Under the pieces are notes generated by a model. It did no database searches. It saw only the letters and a program-made list of their open reading frames with translations, and was not told the origin of the DNA. Position numbers and translations under genes: made by a program. This document shows, in pieces, positions 1 through 5,155 of a stretch of DNA of 5,483 nt; position 1 is the first letter of the stretch; each line of letters starts with the position of its first letter. This DNA is from Deltaproteobacteria bacterium ADurb.Bin026 (lineage in GTDB: Bacteria > Desulfobacterota > Syntrophorhabdia > Syntrophorhabdales > Syntrophorhabdaceae), in the NCBI GenBank assembly GCA_002071245.1, contig MWEV01000121.1, forward strand, positions 1-5,483, given 5' to 3'.

Positions 1-630
1 AACCCTGACATCGCTTACAGTCCCATCTTCAAGCACAGTAAATGAAAGCACAACCTGCCCCTCAAAACCCAACCTCCTTGCCCTGTCCGGATATTTTATA
101 TTTTTCATAATCGCATTGCGTATATAGCTGTAGTCTACACCGCCTTCCCCTGTTCCGTTTCCGTCACCCCCACCGCCTCTTCCGTCTCCACCGCCAATGC
201 CATCTTTTGCACCCCCATGCTGCAAAAGTAACATGGACGACCCCGAAGAACCAGCATATGTTGCAGGCGTTCCATGAACAACCATTTCACCCCTAACATC
301 AGACGCAGAAACAATTGTCTTTTCTGCGTTAGGTTTTATCTGCTCTTTCTCCGGTATGTTTTCCGTTTTTACACTGTTTTCATAGGGTTTGCCCGAAGGT
401 TTGCCTGATGCCCTACCAGATGCTCCAATCCTTTTTGAACTTGGAATTGTCTTTGTCATAAAGGTCTGAGTAGGTCGTTCACCCTGTATATCCTTAATAA
501 TCGAAAAATCCACCTCAATTGTATGAAACTTTGTTTTTCCGTTTTGATTAAAAGAGGCAAAAGCAAGCGGTATTATAATAAAGGCATGCAATAGAAAGGA
601 TATAGTCATCCACCTTAAACTATCTTTCAT
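1..630 (-). CDS. tonB: TonB energy-transducing protein, C-terminus cut by window edge
   Basis: TonB spans the periplasm and passes proton-motive energy from ExbB/ExbD to outer-membrane receptors. I read 210 residues from the ATG at 630; the frame is still open at position 1, so the end of the C-terminal domain is missing. Residues 7-26 form a single N-terminal membrane anchor containing S11-x3-H15, the SxxxH signature that TonB needs to work with ExbB. Residues 27-138 are a polar linker. Residues 139-164 are strikingly rich in Gly and Asp, where classical TonB has a Pro-rich spacer. From about residue 166 the TonB C-terminal fold begins: Y180-P181, A184, G188, G191, F197 and G203 match the family pattern YPxxAxxxGxxGxVxxxFxVxxxG. 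The start codon overlaps the exbD stop as ATGA, so translation is probably coupled. The substrate cannot be read from the protein; the adjacent nikR suggests nickel. Confidence 0.93.
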   Translation of the reverse strand, partial: MKDSLRWMTISFLLHAFIIIPLAFASFNQNGKTKFHTIEVDFSIIKDIQGERPTQTFMTKTIPSSKRIGASGRASGKPSGKPYENSVKTENIPEKEQIKPNAEKTIVSASDVRGEMVVHGTPATYAGSSGSSMLLLQHGGAKDGIGGGDGRGGGGDGNGTGEGGVDYSYIRNAIMKNIKYPDRARRLGFEGQVVLSFTVLEDGTVSDVRV

Positions 631-1010
631 TTACCGACCCACTCAGTCTGAACACTGACCTTTTTAAACCCTTCCGTCTTAACAAGGTCAAGCACCTCTA
701 TAAAACCATGTAAATGGATATCTTTGTCCGCTTTAATGAGAATCGGGGTTTGTCGTGGCACAGTTCCAATAGCTGTCTTAAGCTCACGCATATTAACTGG
801 TCTGCCCTGAAAAAAAACGGCACCCTCCTTGTCAATCGTTACTACGTGTGCCACAGTTGCGGTCTCATGCCTTCCTGTTACCCTCGGAAGGTCTACAGGT
901 ATTATCCCGGTAACAGCAAATGTGCTTGTGGTCAGCACTATGGTAAGAAGCACAAGCATCACGTCGATAAAAGGAATCATGTTAATGTAATCAAAGCCCT
1001 TTTCATCCAT
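627..1010 (-). CDS. exbD: ExbD, TonB-system proton-channel subunit
   Basis: ExbD is the single-pass inner-membrane partner of ExbB; together they use the proton gradient to energise TonB. The protein is 127 residues, near the usual size. Only about ten residues precede the membrane helix (roughly 11-33), which holds the essential aspartate, D16 in the stretch IPFIDVMLVLL. This corresponds to Asp25 of E. coli ExbD, the proton-carrying residue. Residues from about 38 to the end form the periplasmic domain, including the P-I-L-I-K-A-D segment typical of ExbD/TolR. The gene overlaps the exbB end by 8 bp and the tonB start by 4 bp, so the three form one translationally coupled operon. TolR is the main alternative. 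The tonB gene directly downstream and the lack of tolA, tolB or pal favour ExbD. Confidence 0.95.
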   Translation of the reverse strand: MDEKGFDYINMIPFIDVMLVLLTIVLTTSTFAVTGIIPVDLPRVTGRHETATVAHVVTIDKEGAVFFQGRPVNMRELKTAIGTVPRQTPILIKADKDIHLHGFIEVLDLVKTEGFKKVSVQTEWVGK

Positions 1011-1428
1011 GTATATCGTCCCATTCCAAAAGGATTACCTTGACCCGCCGTAACAGTGTGTTATAAAAGACAATGGAGGGTATCGCAACCACAAGACCAA
1101 TTGCGGTCGCTTTCAGAGCAAGGGCAAGACCCACCATAATCCCAGTTGCATTGAGATAGCCTTCAACACCAATGCTGTAAAAGGTAAACATAATACCGAG
1201 AACGGTTCCAAGAAGTCCTATATATGGTGCATTGCTACCTATTGACGCAATAATCCCGAGTTTGCGAGTAATTTCAATCTCCAACACTCTTCTGCTGCCT
1301 CCGTATTTTTTAACATCGAGTCTTTTGAGAAAAAACCAACGCTCAATAAAAACAGATAGTGAAATTACAGACAAAAGAAGCAGCAATCCTATGATGCCGT
1401 AGTCGATAGCAAAACTAAGCCACGCCAT
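1003..1428 (-). CDS. exbB: ExbB, short-form TonB-system proton-channel subunit
   Basis: ExbB is the multi-pass MotA/TolQ/ExbB-family subunit that forms the pentameric proton channel around ExbD. At 141 residues it is far shorter than E. coli ExbB (244). It keeps three membrane helices (about 8-30, 65-85 and 97-122) but lacks most of the large cytoplasmic loop. This fits the short 'type 2' ExbB known from epsilonproteobacteria. Signature segments are present: APYIGLLGTVLG (67-78, with T75) before helix 2's core, and LKATAIGLVVAIPS (105-118, with T108) in helix 3. These two threonines match the channel-lining T148 and T181 of E. coli. The position equivalent to the conserved E. coli Glu176 is L103. 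The ATG at 1428 is preceded on the minus strand by AAAGGGATG, a fair ribosome-binding site. This is the first gene of exbB-exbD-tonB, with a likely NikR operator about 66 bp upstream. Confidence 0.93.
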   Translation of the reverse strand: MAWLSFAIDYGIIGLLLLLSVISLSVFIERWFFLKRLDVKKYGGSRRVLEIEITRKLGIIASIGSNAPYIGLLGTVLGIMFTFYSIGVEGYLNATGIMVGLALALKATAIGLVVAIPSIVFYNTLLRRVKVILLEWDDIHG

Positions 1429-1494
1429 GAAACATCCCTTTGTTTCGTATTAAAACAAGATAAAAAAACCACCACATCCTTAACAACCTTCCAT

Positions 1495-1521
1495 GTAGCA
1501 CTATAATTATGTTCGTGCTAC
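1495..1521. promoter_or_regulatory. Inverted repeat between nikR and exbB, likely NikR operator
   Basis: A perfect 7-bp inverted repeat, GTAGCAC (1495-1501) and GTGCTAC (1515-1521), is separated by 13 bases and spans 27 bp in total. The E. coli NikR operator GTATGA-N16-TCATAC spans 28 bp, so the two arms sit on the same DNA face with nearly the same geometry. From memory, deltaproteobacterial NikR sites use GTGTTAC/GTAACAC-type half-sites, which these arms resemble. The repeat lies just after the nikR stop and 66 bp before the exbB start. On the minus strand a possible -10 hexamer TATAGT (1500-1505) sits inside it. A second weak candidate promoter (TTGTTA 1481-1486, TATCTT 1457-1462, gap 18) lies downstream. 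No T-run follows the repeat on the minus strand, so it is not a terminator. The operator role is inferred. Confidence 0.6.
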
Positions 1522-1539
1522 GAATAGATAAAAAAATTA

Positions 1540-1956
1540 TTACTCTATACCCTTGCCTGTACTTGACATATTTAATATCCCATGTTTTACGCCCTTGATG
1601 GATTTCAGCACATCTGCAAGACGCTGTACTTCAGCAGGATTACCCCTTACTGCCACTATCTCAAGACAGTTATCATGATCTAAGTGGATATGCTGCGTGG
1701 AAATTATAACCTGCTGATGATTGTGCTGGATATCCGTTATCCTGCCTAAAAGGTCTTTTCTGTGGTGGTCATATATGAGCGTTATTGCACCCGCAACATC
1801 CTCACCTTCTACCCATTCCTTTTTTACGAGTTCTTGACGTATCATATCTCTTAAGGCTTCAGATCGGTTTGTATAGTTCCTTTCTCTGATAAAATTATCA
1901 AATTTATCAAGAAGTTTTTTCTCTAAAGATACCCCAAATCTCACAAGCTCGGACAT
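1540..1956 (-). CDS. nikR: NikR, nickel-responsive transcriptional regulator
   Basis: NikR is a tetrameric repressor that binds DNA when loaded with Ni(II) and controls nickel uptake genes. The 138-residue length is typical. Residues 1-46 form a ribbon-helix-helix DNA-binding domain: the beta strand LVRFGVSL carries the DNA-reading side chains (R6, G8, S10 at the positions of E. coli R3, T5, T7), followed by NRSEALRDMI (30-39). Residues from about 55 form the ACT-like metal-binding domain. All four high-affinity nickel ligands are present with exact family spacing: H78, H89, H91 and C97, matching E. coli H76, H87, H89 and C95. The ATG at 1956 follows GAGGG on the minus strand at close spacing. 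It sits upstream of exbB-exbD-tonB in the same direction, with a candidate operator between them and related half-sites in its own promoter, so self-regulation is likely. Identity is close to certain. Confidence 0.97.
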   Translation of the reverse strand: MSELVRFGVSLEKKLLDKFDNFIRERNYTNRSEALRDMIRQELVKKEWVEGEDVAGAITLIYDHHRKDLLGRITDIQHNHQQVIISTQHIHLDHDNCLEIVAVRGNPAEVQRLADVLKSIKGVKHGILNMSSTGKGIE

Positions 1957-1965
1957 TTTCCCTCA

Positions 1966-1992
1966 GTAACACCTTTTTAGAATTAGTATCAC
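1966..1992 (-). promoter_or_regulatory. Paired NikR-like half-sites over the nikR promoter
   Basis: On the minus strand GTGATAC (1986-1992) and GTGTTAC (1966-1972) are separated by 13 bases, the same gap as in the exbB-side repeat. They differ at one base. Here they lie in direct orientation, but the heptamer GT-N3-AC is itself pseudo-symmetric, so orientation is a weak criterion. The upstream copy overlaps the probable -10 element and the downstream copy lies just past the predicted transcription start, a position where a bound repressor would block polymerase. NikR autoregulation is inferred. Confidence 0.45.
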
Positions 1993-2011
1993 TACTCAGA
2001 AAGAAAGTCAA
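1982..2011 (-). promoter_or_regulatory. Candidate nikR promoter
   Basis: Reading the minus strand, TTGACT (2006-2011) is a good -35 element (5 of 6). It is followed after 18 bases by ACTAAT (1982-1987), a weaker -10 (4 of 6). The start would fall near 1975, giving a leader of about 18 bases that contains the GAGGG ribosome-binding site. This placement makes nikR independently transcribed from the upstream acyltransferase gene. Confidence 0.4.
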
Positions 2012-2037
2012 AGAAATTCAGCCATAAACACCGCAAA

Positions 2038-2069
2038 ATCGGTTTTTTCATTTTTGAAAAAAAAACGAT
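2038..2069 (-). terminator. AT-rich hairpin, possible terminator after the acyltransferase gene
   Basis: ATCG (2038-2041) pairs with CGAT (2066-2069), and TTTTTTC (2043-2049) pairs with GAAAAAA (2056-2062), leaving a small internal bulge and a 6-base loop. On the minus strand a short TTT follows. It sits between the plsC stop and the nikR promoter, where a terminator would be expected. The stem has few G-C pairs, so it is weak. It could equally be an A/T-tract upstream element. Confidence 0.25.
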
Positions 2070-2186
2070 CAGTCAGCGTTTTACAAGGGTGACGAAACTG
2101 TATTTTCTGTAAATCTTTGAAAATAAGACAATAACAAAATCTGTGAGGATTTTTTAAAGCTACTCCAAAAGAAAAGCTCTATACGG

Positions 2187-2930
2187 CTAATTTTGCTCGC
2201 ATCGGATAAGCCGTTCTATGCAAGATCTTACTTCGCACATCAATTCTGTTTTGGCTGAGGGGCCCTGCTTTGTAGTGCAAACAGGTTGACCAATCTTTAT
2301 ATACACCTTGCCCTTTTCTTTTGGGATAAAACAACCTTCAGGCTGCAATCTGCCGGTTCCTATTATACCTACAGGTATTATTGGTACACCTGTACGGACA
2401 GCAAGGGAAAATGCACCCTTCTTAAAAGGCAGGAGTTCCTCGTTTGTACTCCATGTTCCTTCAGGAAATATAACCACGTTCATACCATCCTTTATCTTTT
2501 TGACTGCTTCATTCATTGCCTTAAGACCTTCTCTTGGATTTTCCCTGTCGAGACTTATGTTTCTTCCGCTTTTCAATGCCCAACCAAGAAAAGGTACAGA
2601 AAACAGTTCTTTTTTGGCTACCCATTTGAAAGGCAGACGCAGCGACGAGAGCAGCGCAAATATATCGAGAGTGCTCTGATGATTACACATCAGTATATAG
2701 GGTGGTTCAACTATATTTTCAATGCCTTCTATGTAAACCCTTATTCCGCTTGCCTTGATATTTAATATCGCCCAAAACCTACCTATCCTGTTTACCCTTA
2801 TGCCTTTTGGATCAAAGGGATAGAGTATGATAGCTATCATTGAAAGGGATATTGTCGATGAAATAAGCATTAAAATCGAAAAAAGCTTTCTGATATTAAT
2901 GCCTTTTGAATTTTGACTTGTTTGTTCCAT
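2187..2930 (-). CDS. plsC: PlsC-type 1-acylglycerol-3-phosphate acyltransferase
   Basis: This membrane enzyme adds the second acyl chain to lysophosphatidic acid, giving phosphatidic acid for phospholipid synthesis. At 247 residues it has normal length. Residues 16-38 form an N-terminal membrane anchor. The four family motifs appear in order: NHQSTLD (83-89, the NHx4D catalytic motif with H84 and D89), KKELF..PFLGW (106-117), FPEGTWS (155-161, usually FPEGTRS, with the arginine replaced by tryptophan here) and VPIIPVGI (182-189). These define the lysophospholipid acyltransferase family; the exact acceptor is inferred from length and the lack of extra domains. No ribosome-binding site precedes the ATG at 2930, and the best promoter places the transcript start only about seven bases upstream. 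Alternatives are a lyso-ornithine lipid or other lysophospholipid acyltransferase of the same fold. Confidence 0.9.
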   Translation of the reverse strand: MEQTSQNSKGINIRKLFSILMLISSTISLSMIAIILYPFDPKGIRVNRIGRFWAILNIKASGIRVYIEGIENIVEPPYILMCNHQSTLDIFALLSSLRLPFKWVAKKELFSVPFLGWALKSGRNISLDRENPREGLKAMNEAVKKIKDGMNVVIFPEGTWSTNEELLPFKKGAFSLAVRTGVPIIPVGIIGTGRLQPEGCFIPKEKGKVYIKIGQPVCTTKQGPSAKTELMCEVRSCIERLIRCEQN

Positions 2931-2943
2931 AAATATAGAAATT

Positions 2944-2972
2944 ATTCTATTCGATGTTTTTTTTTATGTCAA
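2944..2972 (-). promoter_or_regulatory. Strong sigma70-type promoter for plsC
   Basis: On the minus strand a perfect -35 element TTGACA (2967-2972) is followed by a 17-base, A-rich spacer and TAGAAT (2944-2949, 5 of 6 to TATAAT). The predicted start is near 2937, leaving a leader of about seven bases before the plsC ATG. Confidence 0.6.
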
Positions 2973-2985
2973 CAGGGTGTTTGGG

Positions 2986-3014
2986 TTCAACAATATCAGA
3001 GGTTGTGCTATAAT
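2986..3014 (+). promoter_or_regulatory. Extended -10 promoter for the HNH-dus pair
   Basis: TGCTATAAT (3006-3014) is a perfect extended -10 element. The -35 region at 17 bases spacing, TTCAAC (2986-2991), is poor (3 of 6), which is common with an extended -10. It points away from the plsC promoter; the two -35 elements are 13 bases apart. The predicted start near 3021 gives a leader of about 94 bases. Confidence 0.55.
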
Positions 3015-3041
3015 ATCGAGAAGTCATAAAGAAAAATATGA

Positions 3042-3090
3042 AGGCACTGCTGCTTTGAAAGCTGACCATTGAATGCTGGCTGTGGTGCTT
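3042..3090 (+). other. Imperfect leader hairpin upstream of the HNH gene
   Basis: AGGCACTGCTGC (3042-3053) can pair with GCTGTGGTGCTT (3079-3090): 11 of 12 positions pair if three G-T wobbles are allowed, with one T-T mismatch and a 25-base loop. It lies in the predicted 5' leader and ends 11 bases before the GAGG ribosome-binding site. A six-codon reading frame (3038-3058, MKALLL) overlaps the left arm. No T-run follows, so it is not a terminator. A regulatory role is speculative. Confidence 0.25.
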
Positions 3091-3114
3091 AAGACAACAA
3101 TGAGGTTTTAAATT

Positions 3115-3450
3115 TTGAAAAAAAGAGGATATACATTAATCAAAAAAACGAAACCAAAGATGAAAGAAGCAGAAAAATCCGTTGACGACTTTGTGAGGGA
3201 ACTGAAAGAAGCAAACACTGCGAAGAACGATTATAGGGAACAGTCGTTGAGGATCCATGGGCTGATCTGTGCAAAATGTGCAAGGGAATTCGACTATAAA
3301 GACAGGCACCTTTTAACCGTTCACCATAAGGATGGGAATCATAAAAACAATCCTCAGGATGGCTCAAATTGGGAAAACCTTTGCGTATATTGCCATGATG
3401 ACGAACACAGCAGAGGATTGCTCGGTGATTATCTCAGCAAAGAAAAATAA
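3115..3450 (+). CDS. yajD: YajD-family HNH nuclease-like protein
   Basis: This is a small HNH-domain protein of 111 residues resembling E. coli YajD (about 115 residues). The match includes YREQSLRIHG (40-49) and the block TVHHKDGNHKNNPQDGSNWE (68-87). Two Cys pairs, C52/C55 and C90/C93, form a likely structural zinc site. H70/H71, N85 and H94 give the H-N-H catalytic triad with standard spacing. Compared with YajD it has a lysine-rich N-terminal extension of about 20-25 residues and lacks the C-terminal tail. The start is a TTG at 3115, chosen because GAGG (3102-3105) lies nine bases before it; the later ATG at 3160 has no such site. The biological role of YajD proteins is not established. 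The gene is followed 19 bp later by dus in the same direction, so co-transcription is likely. Confidence 0.85.
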   Translation: MKKRGYTLIKKTKPKMKEAEKSVDDFVRELKEANTAKNDYREQSLRIHGLICAKCAREFDYKDRHLLTVHHKDGNHKNNPQDGSNWENLCVYCHDDEHSRGLLGDYLSKEK

Positions 3451-3469
3451 TCCTCATTTATAAAAATAT

Positions 3470-4441
3470 ATGTTAAAAATTGGAAGCCTTAAACTGGAAT
3501 TTCCTTGTCTGCTTGCACCAATGGCTGGTGTAAGCGACCTGCCTTTTCGTCTTGTTATGCGCTCCTTTGGTGCTCCTTTTGCCTTTACAGAGATGATTGA
3601 TGTCAACTCGCTATGCCATAAAGACAAACGAACCATCCGAATGATATCTTCGATCCCCGAAGACAGACCGCTTGGTATCCAACTCCTCTCCAACGATGAA
3701 GAGCAAATCGCCAAATCATTTGAAATTATAAACAAATATGCATTTGACTTAGTTGATTTCAATGCCGCATGCCCTGCTGCTAAGGTCGTGAGAAAAGGCA
3801 AAGGCGCAGCACTTCTCAGAGATACTTCGAGATTGAAAAAGATCCTTAAGGCGGTAGTTCAACACTCAGAAGCACCTGTTACAGTAAAAATCCGAACAGG
3901 TTGGGATGATGGTTCCGTAAATGCACGAGAGGTGTCACTTTATGCCGAAGATGCAGGAGTAAGCGCCATTTGTATACATGGCAGGACAAAGGTTCAGGGT
4001 TATAGCGGAACAGTAAACTATGATGCAATAAAAGGCGTAAAACATGCCGTTAATATACCTGTTATTGCAAGCGGGGACAATACCTCGGTATTGCAGATAA
4101 AAAGAATGATTGATGAAACCGGTTGCGATGGTGTTGCAATAGCCCGTGGTGCACTTGGAAATCCATGGATATTCAGGGAGTTAAAACGATTTTTTAAAGA
4201 AGGTATATTCTACGAAACGCCAAATATTGATGAACGCATAGATGTTATGAAAATCCACCTTCAACAATCTATTCAGTATTGGGGCGAAAAGAGGGGCGTT
4301 GCAAGTTTCCATAAATTCTTCATATGGTACACCAGAGGGTTTAGAGGTATTAAACCCTTCAGAGATATAGTCTTCAGAATAAGCAGAGCTGACGAACTCT
4401 TTAATACAATTGAATCGCTTAAGTTTGCATATCTTGCTTGA
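3470..4441 (+). CDS. dusB: DusB-type tRNA-dihydrouridine synthase
   Basis: This flavoenzyme uses FMN and NADPH to reduce specific uridines in tRNA to dihydrouridine. The 323-residue length is normal. The TIM-barrel opens with LAPMAGVSDLPFR (15-27). The catalytic cysteine is C101 in FNAACPAAK (97-105), and the FMN-contacting residues K140 (VKIRTGW) and H170 (IHGRT) are present. The phosphate-binding end is VIASGDN (198-204) and ARGALGNPWIF (225-235). A C-terminal helical tRNA-binding domain follows from about residue 250. Several usually fixed positions differ: NAACP for NMGCP, ASGDN for ANGDI, and IARGA for IGRGA. All core catalytic residues remain, so it should be active. An in-frame TAA nine bases upstream fixes the ATG at 3470. 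There is no ribosome-binding site in the AT-rich 19-bp gap after the HNH gene. Which uridine it modifies cannot be read here; the DusB label is by overall resemblance. Confidence 0.92.
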   Translation: MLKIGSLKLEFPCLLAPMAGVSDLPFRLVMRSFGAPFAFTEMIDVNSLCHKDKRTIRMISSIPEDRPLGIQLLSNDEEQIAKSFEIINKYAFDLVDFNAACPAAKVVRKGKGAALLRDTSRLKKILKAVVQHSEAPVTVKIRTGWDDGSVNAREVSLYAEDAGVSAICIHGRTKVQGYSGTVNYDAIKGVKHAVNIPVIASGDNTSVLQIKRMIDETGCDGVAIARGALGNPWIFRELKRFFKEGIFYETPNIDERIDVMKIHLQQSIQYWGEKRGVASFHKFFIWYTRGFRGIKPFRDIVFRISRADELFNTIESLKFAYLA

Positions 4442-4616
4442 TTCTTTCCATCATATCTTTAAAGTAAAGCTTTTTCTTTTTGAGCAGTTTCATCTCCAGT
4501 TCCTCATCAGGGGTCAAATACGGTTTTTCCTGTAAGGTTTGCAATTTTTCATGTAGAGATTTATGTAAAATTCTCGCCTCGTTATACATCTCTTCTTTAC
4601 TTTTGGTTTCACTCAT
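4419..4616 (-). CDS. DUF465 (YdcH-like) small coiled-coil protein
   Basis: This is a 65-residue protein from the ATG at 4616; a TTG one codon earlier (4619) is also possible, as AGGAG on the minus strand lies nine bases from the ATG and six from the TTG. It is highly charged and predicted fully helical. LHEKLQTLQEKPYLTPDEELEMK, followed by LLKKKKLYFKD, matches the DUF465/YdcH pattern of two helices joined by a 'YLTPDEE' turn. The family is widespread in Proteobacteria and its function is unknown. It lies 49 bp after the stress protein gene in the same direction with no obvious terminator between, so it may be co-transcribed. Its last 23 bp overlap the end of the convergent dus gene. Confidence 0.85.
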   Translation of the reverse strand: MSETKSKEEMYNEARILHKSLHEKLQTLQEKPYLTPDEELEMKLLKKKKLYFKDMMERIKQDMQT

Positions 4617-4665
4617 CAATTAAAACTCCTAAATTATTTTTTTTGCTTAAGACAATCTAAAAAAA

Positions 4666-5109
4666 CTATTTTGTCAATAGCACAGGGCACTTGGCAGACC
4701 TGAGTACATTTCTCGCAACGCTGCCGATTATGTATTTTGCCAGTCCTGATTGACCAAGGGATGCTATTACGATCAGGTCAATCCCAACTCGTTCTGCCTC
4801 TTTTAATATCTCATCATACGACAAACCAAACCTTACATCAATACTCACCTTCACCTCTTTTGCAAGAGGAAATTTTTCCAGTTGTTTTTTCATATTATCT
4901 ATAGCTGTTTTTTTTGCGCTGACCTCAATCCCCTTAATAAATGCACCAATCATGCAGTAATCAATAATATATTTGTCTATCGGTGCAACAACGTTCAAGA
5001 CATAGACCTCAGCATTGTATTGTTTTGCTATATCTATCGCCTGCTTCAACGCCTTGTCGGAGTACTCTGAAAAATCTGTAGGGACAAGTATCTTTGTTGG
5101 TTTTAACAT
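4666..5109 (-). CDS. Universal stress protein (UspA family)
   Basis: This is a complete single-domain universal stress protein of 147 residues, a soluble cytoplasmic nucleotide-binding fold induced by growth arrest or stress in many bacteria. The N-terminal strand ILVPTDFSEYS (7-17) has D12, which contacts adenine in family structures. The C-terminal loop reads A116-S-L-G119-x9-G129-S130. This is the ATP-binding pattern G-x2-G-x9-G-S/T with the first glycine replaced by alanine, so nucleotide binding is likely but not certain. The ATG at 5109 follows a strong GGGGGTGA ribosome-binding site six bases upstream. It lies 46 bp after a paralogue. 29 of the last 39 residues match the paralogue, showing a tandem duplication. 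Its role within the cell is not readable from sequence. Confidence 0.93.
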   Translation of the reverse strand: MLKPTKILVPTDFSEYSDKALKQAIDIAKQYNAEVYVLNVVAPIDKYIIDYCMIGAFIKGIEVSAKKTAIDNMKKQLEKFPLAKEVKVSIDVRFGLSYDEILKEAERVGIDLIVIASLGQSGLAKYIIGSVARNVLRSAKCPVLLTK

Positions 5110-5155
5110 AATATATCACCCCCACTTCCCTCTTTTGTAAAACAGATTATCAATG

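Noticed and set aside
714..1043. Open frame on the plus strand opposite exbD (109 codons)
   Set aside because: It lies antisense to clear exbD and exbB sequence, has no recognisable domain and a Cys/His/Tyr-rich composition typical of a shadow frame.
1050..1064. GTAACA and TGTTAT repeat inside exbB resembling NikR half-sites
   Set aside because: It lies within coding sequence with only a few bases between arms, not the 13-base gap seen at the two regulatory candidates.
1495..1521. Inverted repeat read as a rho-independent terminator of nikR
   Set aside because: The loop would be 13 bases and no T-run directly follows the stem on the minus strand; the spacing fits an operator better.
2286..2765. 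Two plus-strand open frames opposite plsC
   Set aside because: Both are antisense to a gene with all four acyltransferase motifs, and neither shows a recognisable fold or a ribosome-binding site.
3115..3450. HNH gene as a homing endonuclease, phage terminase-associated nuclease or mobile-element trace
   Set aside because: The close match to YajD, normal context and lack of intron, repeat or phage neighbours argue for a resident housekeeping-type gene.
3454..3801. Minus-strand open frame opposite the start of dus
   Set aside because: The plus-strand frame there contains the Dus N-terminal motifs and catalytic cysteine; the antisense frame has low-complexity composition.
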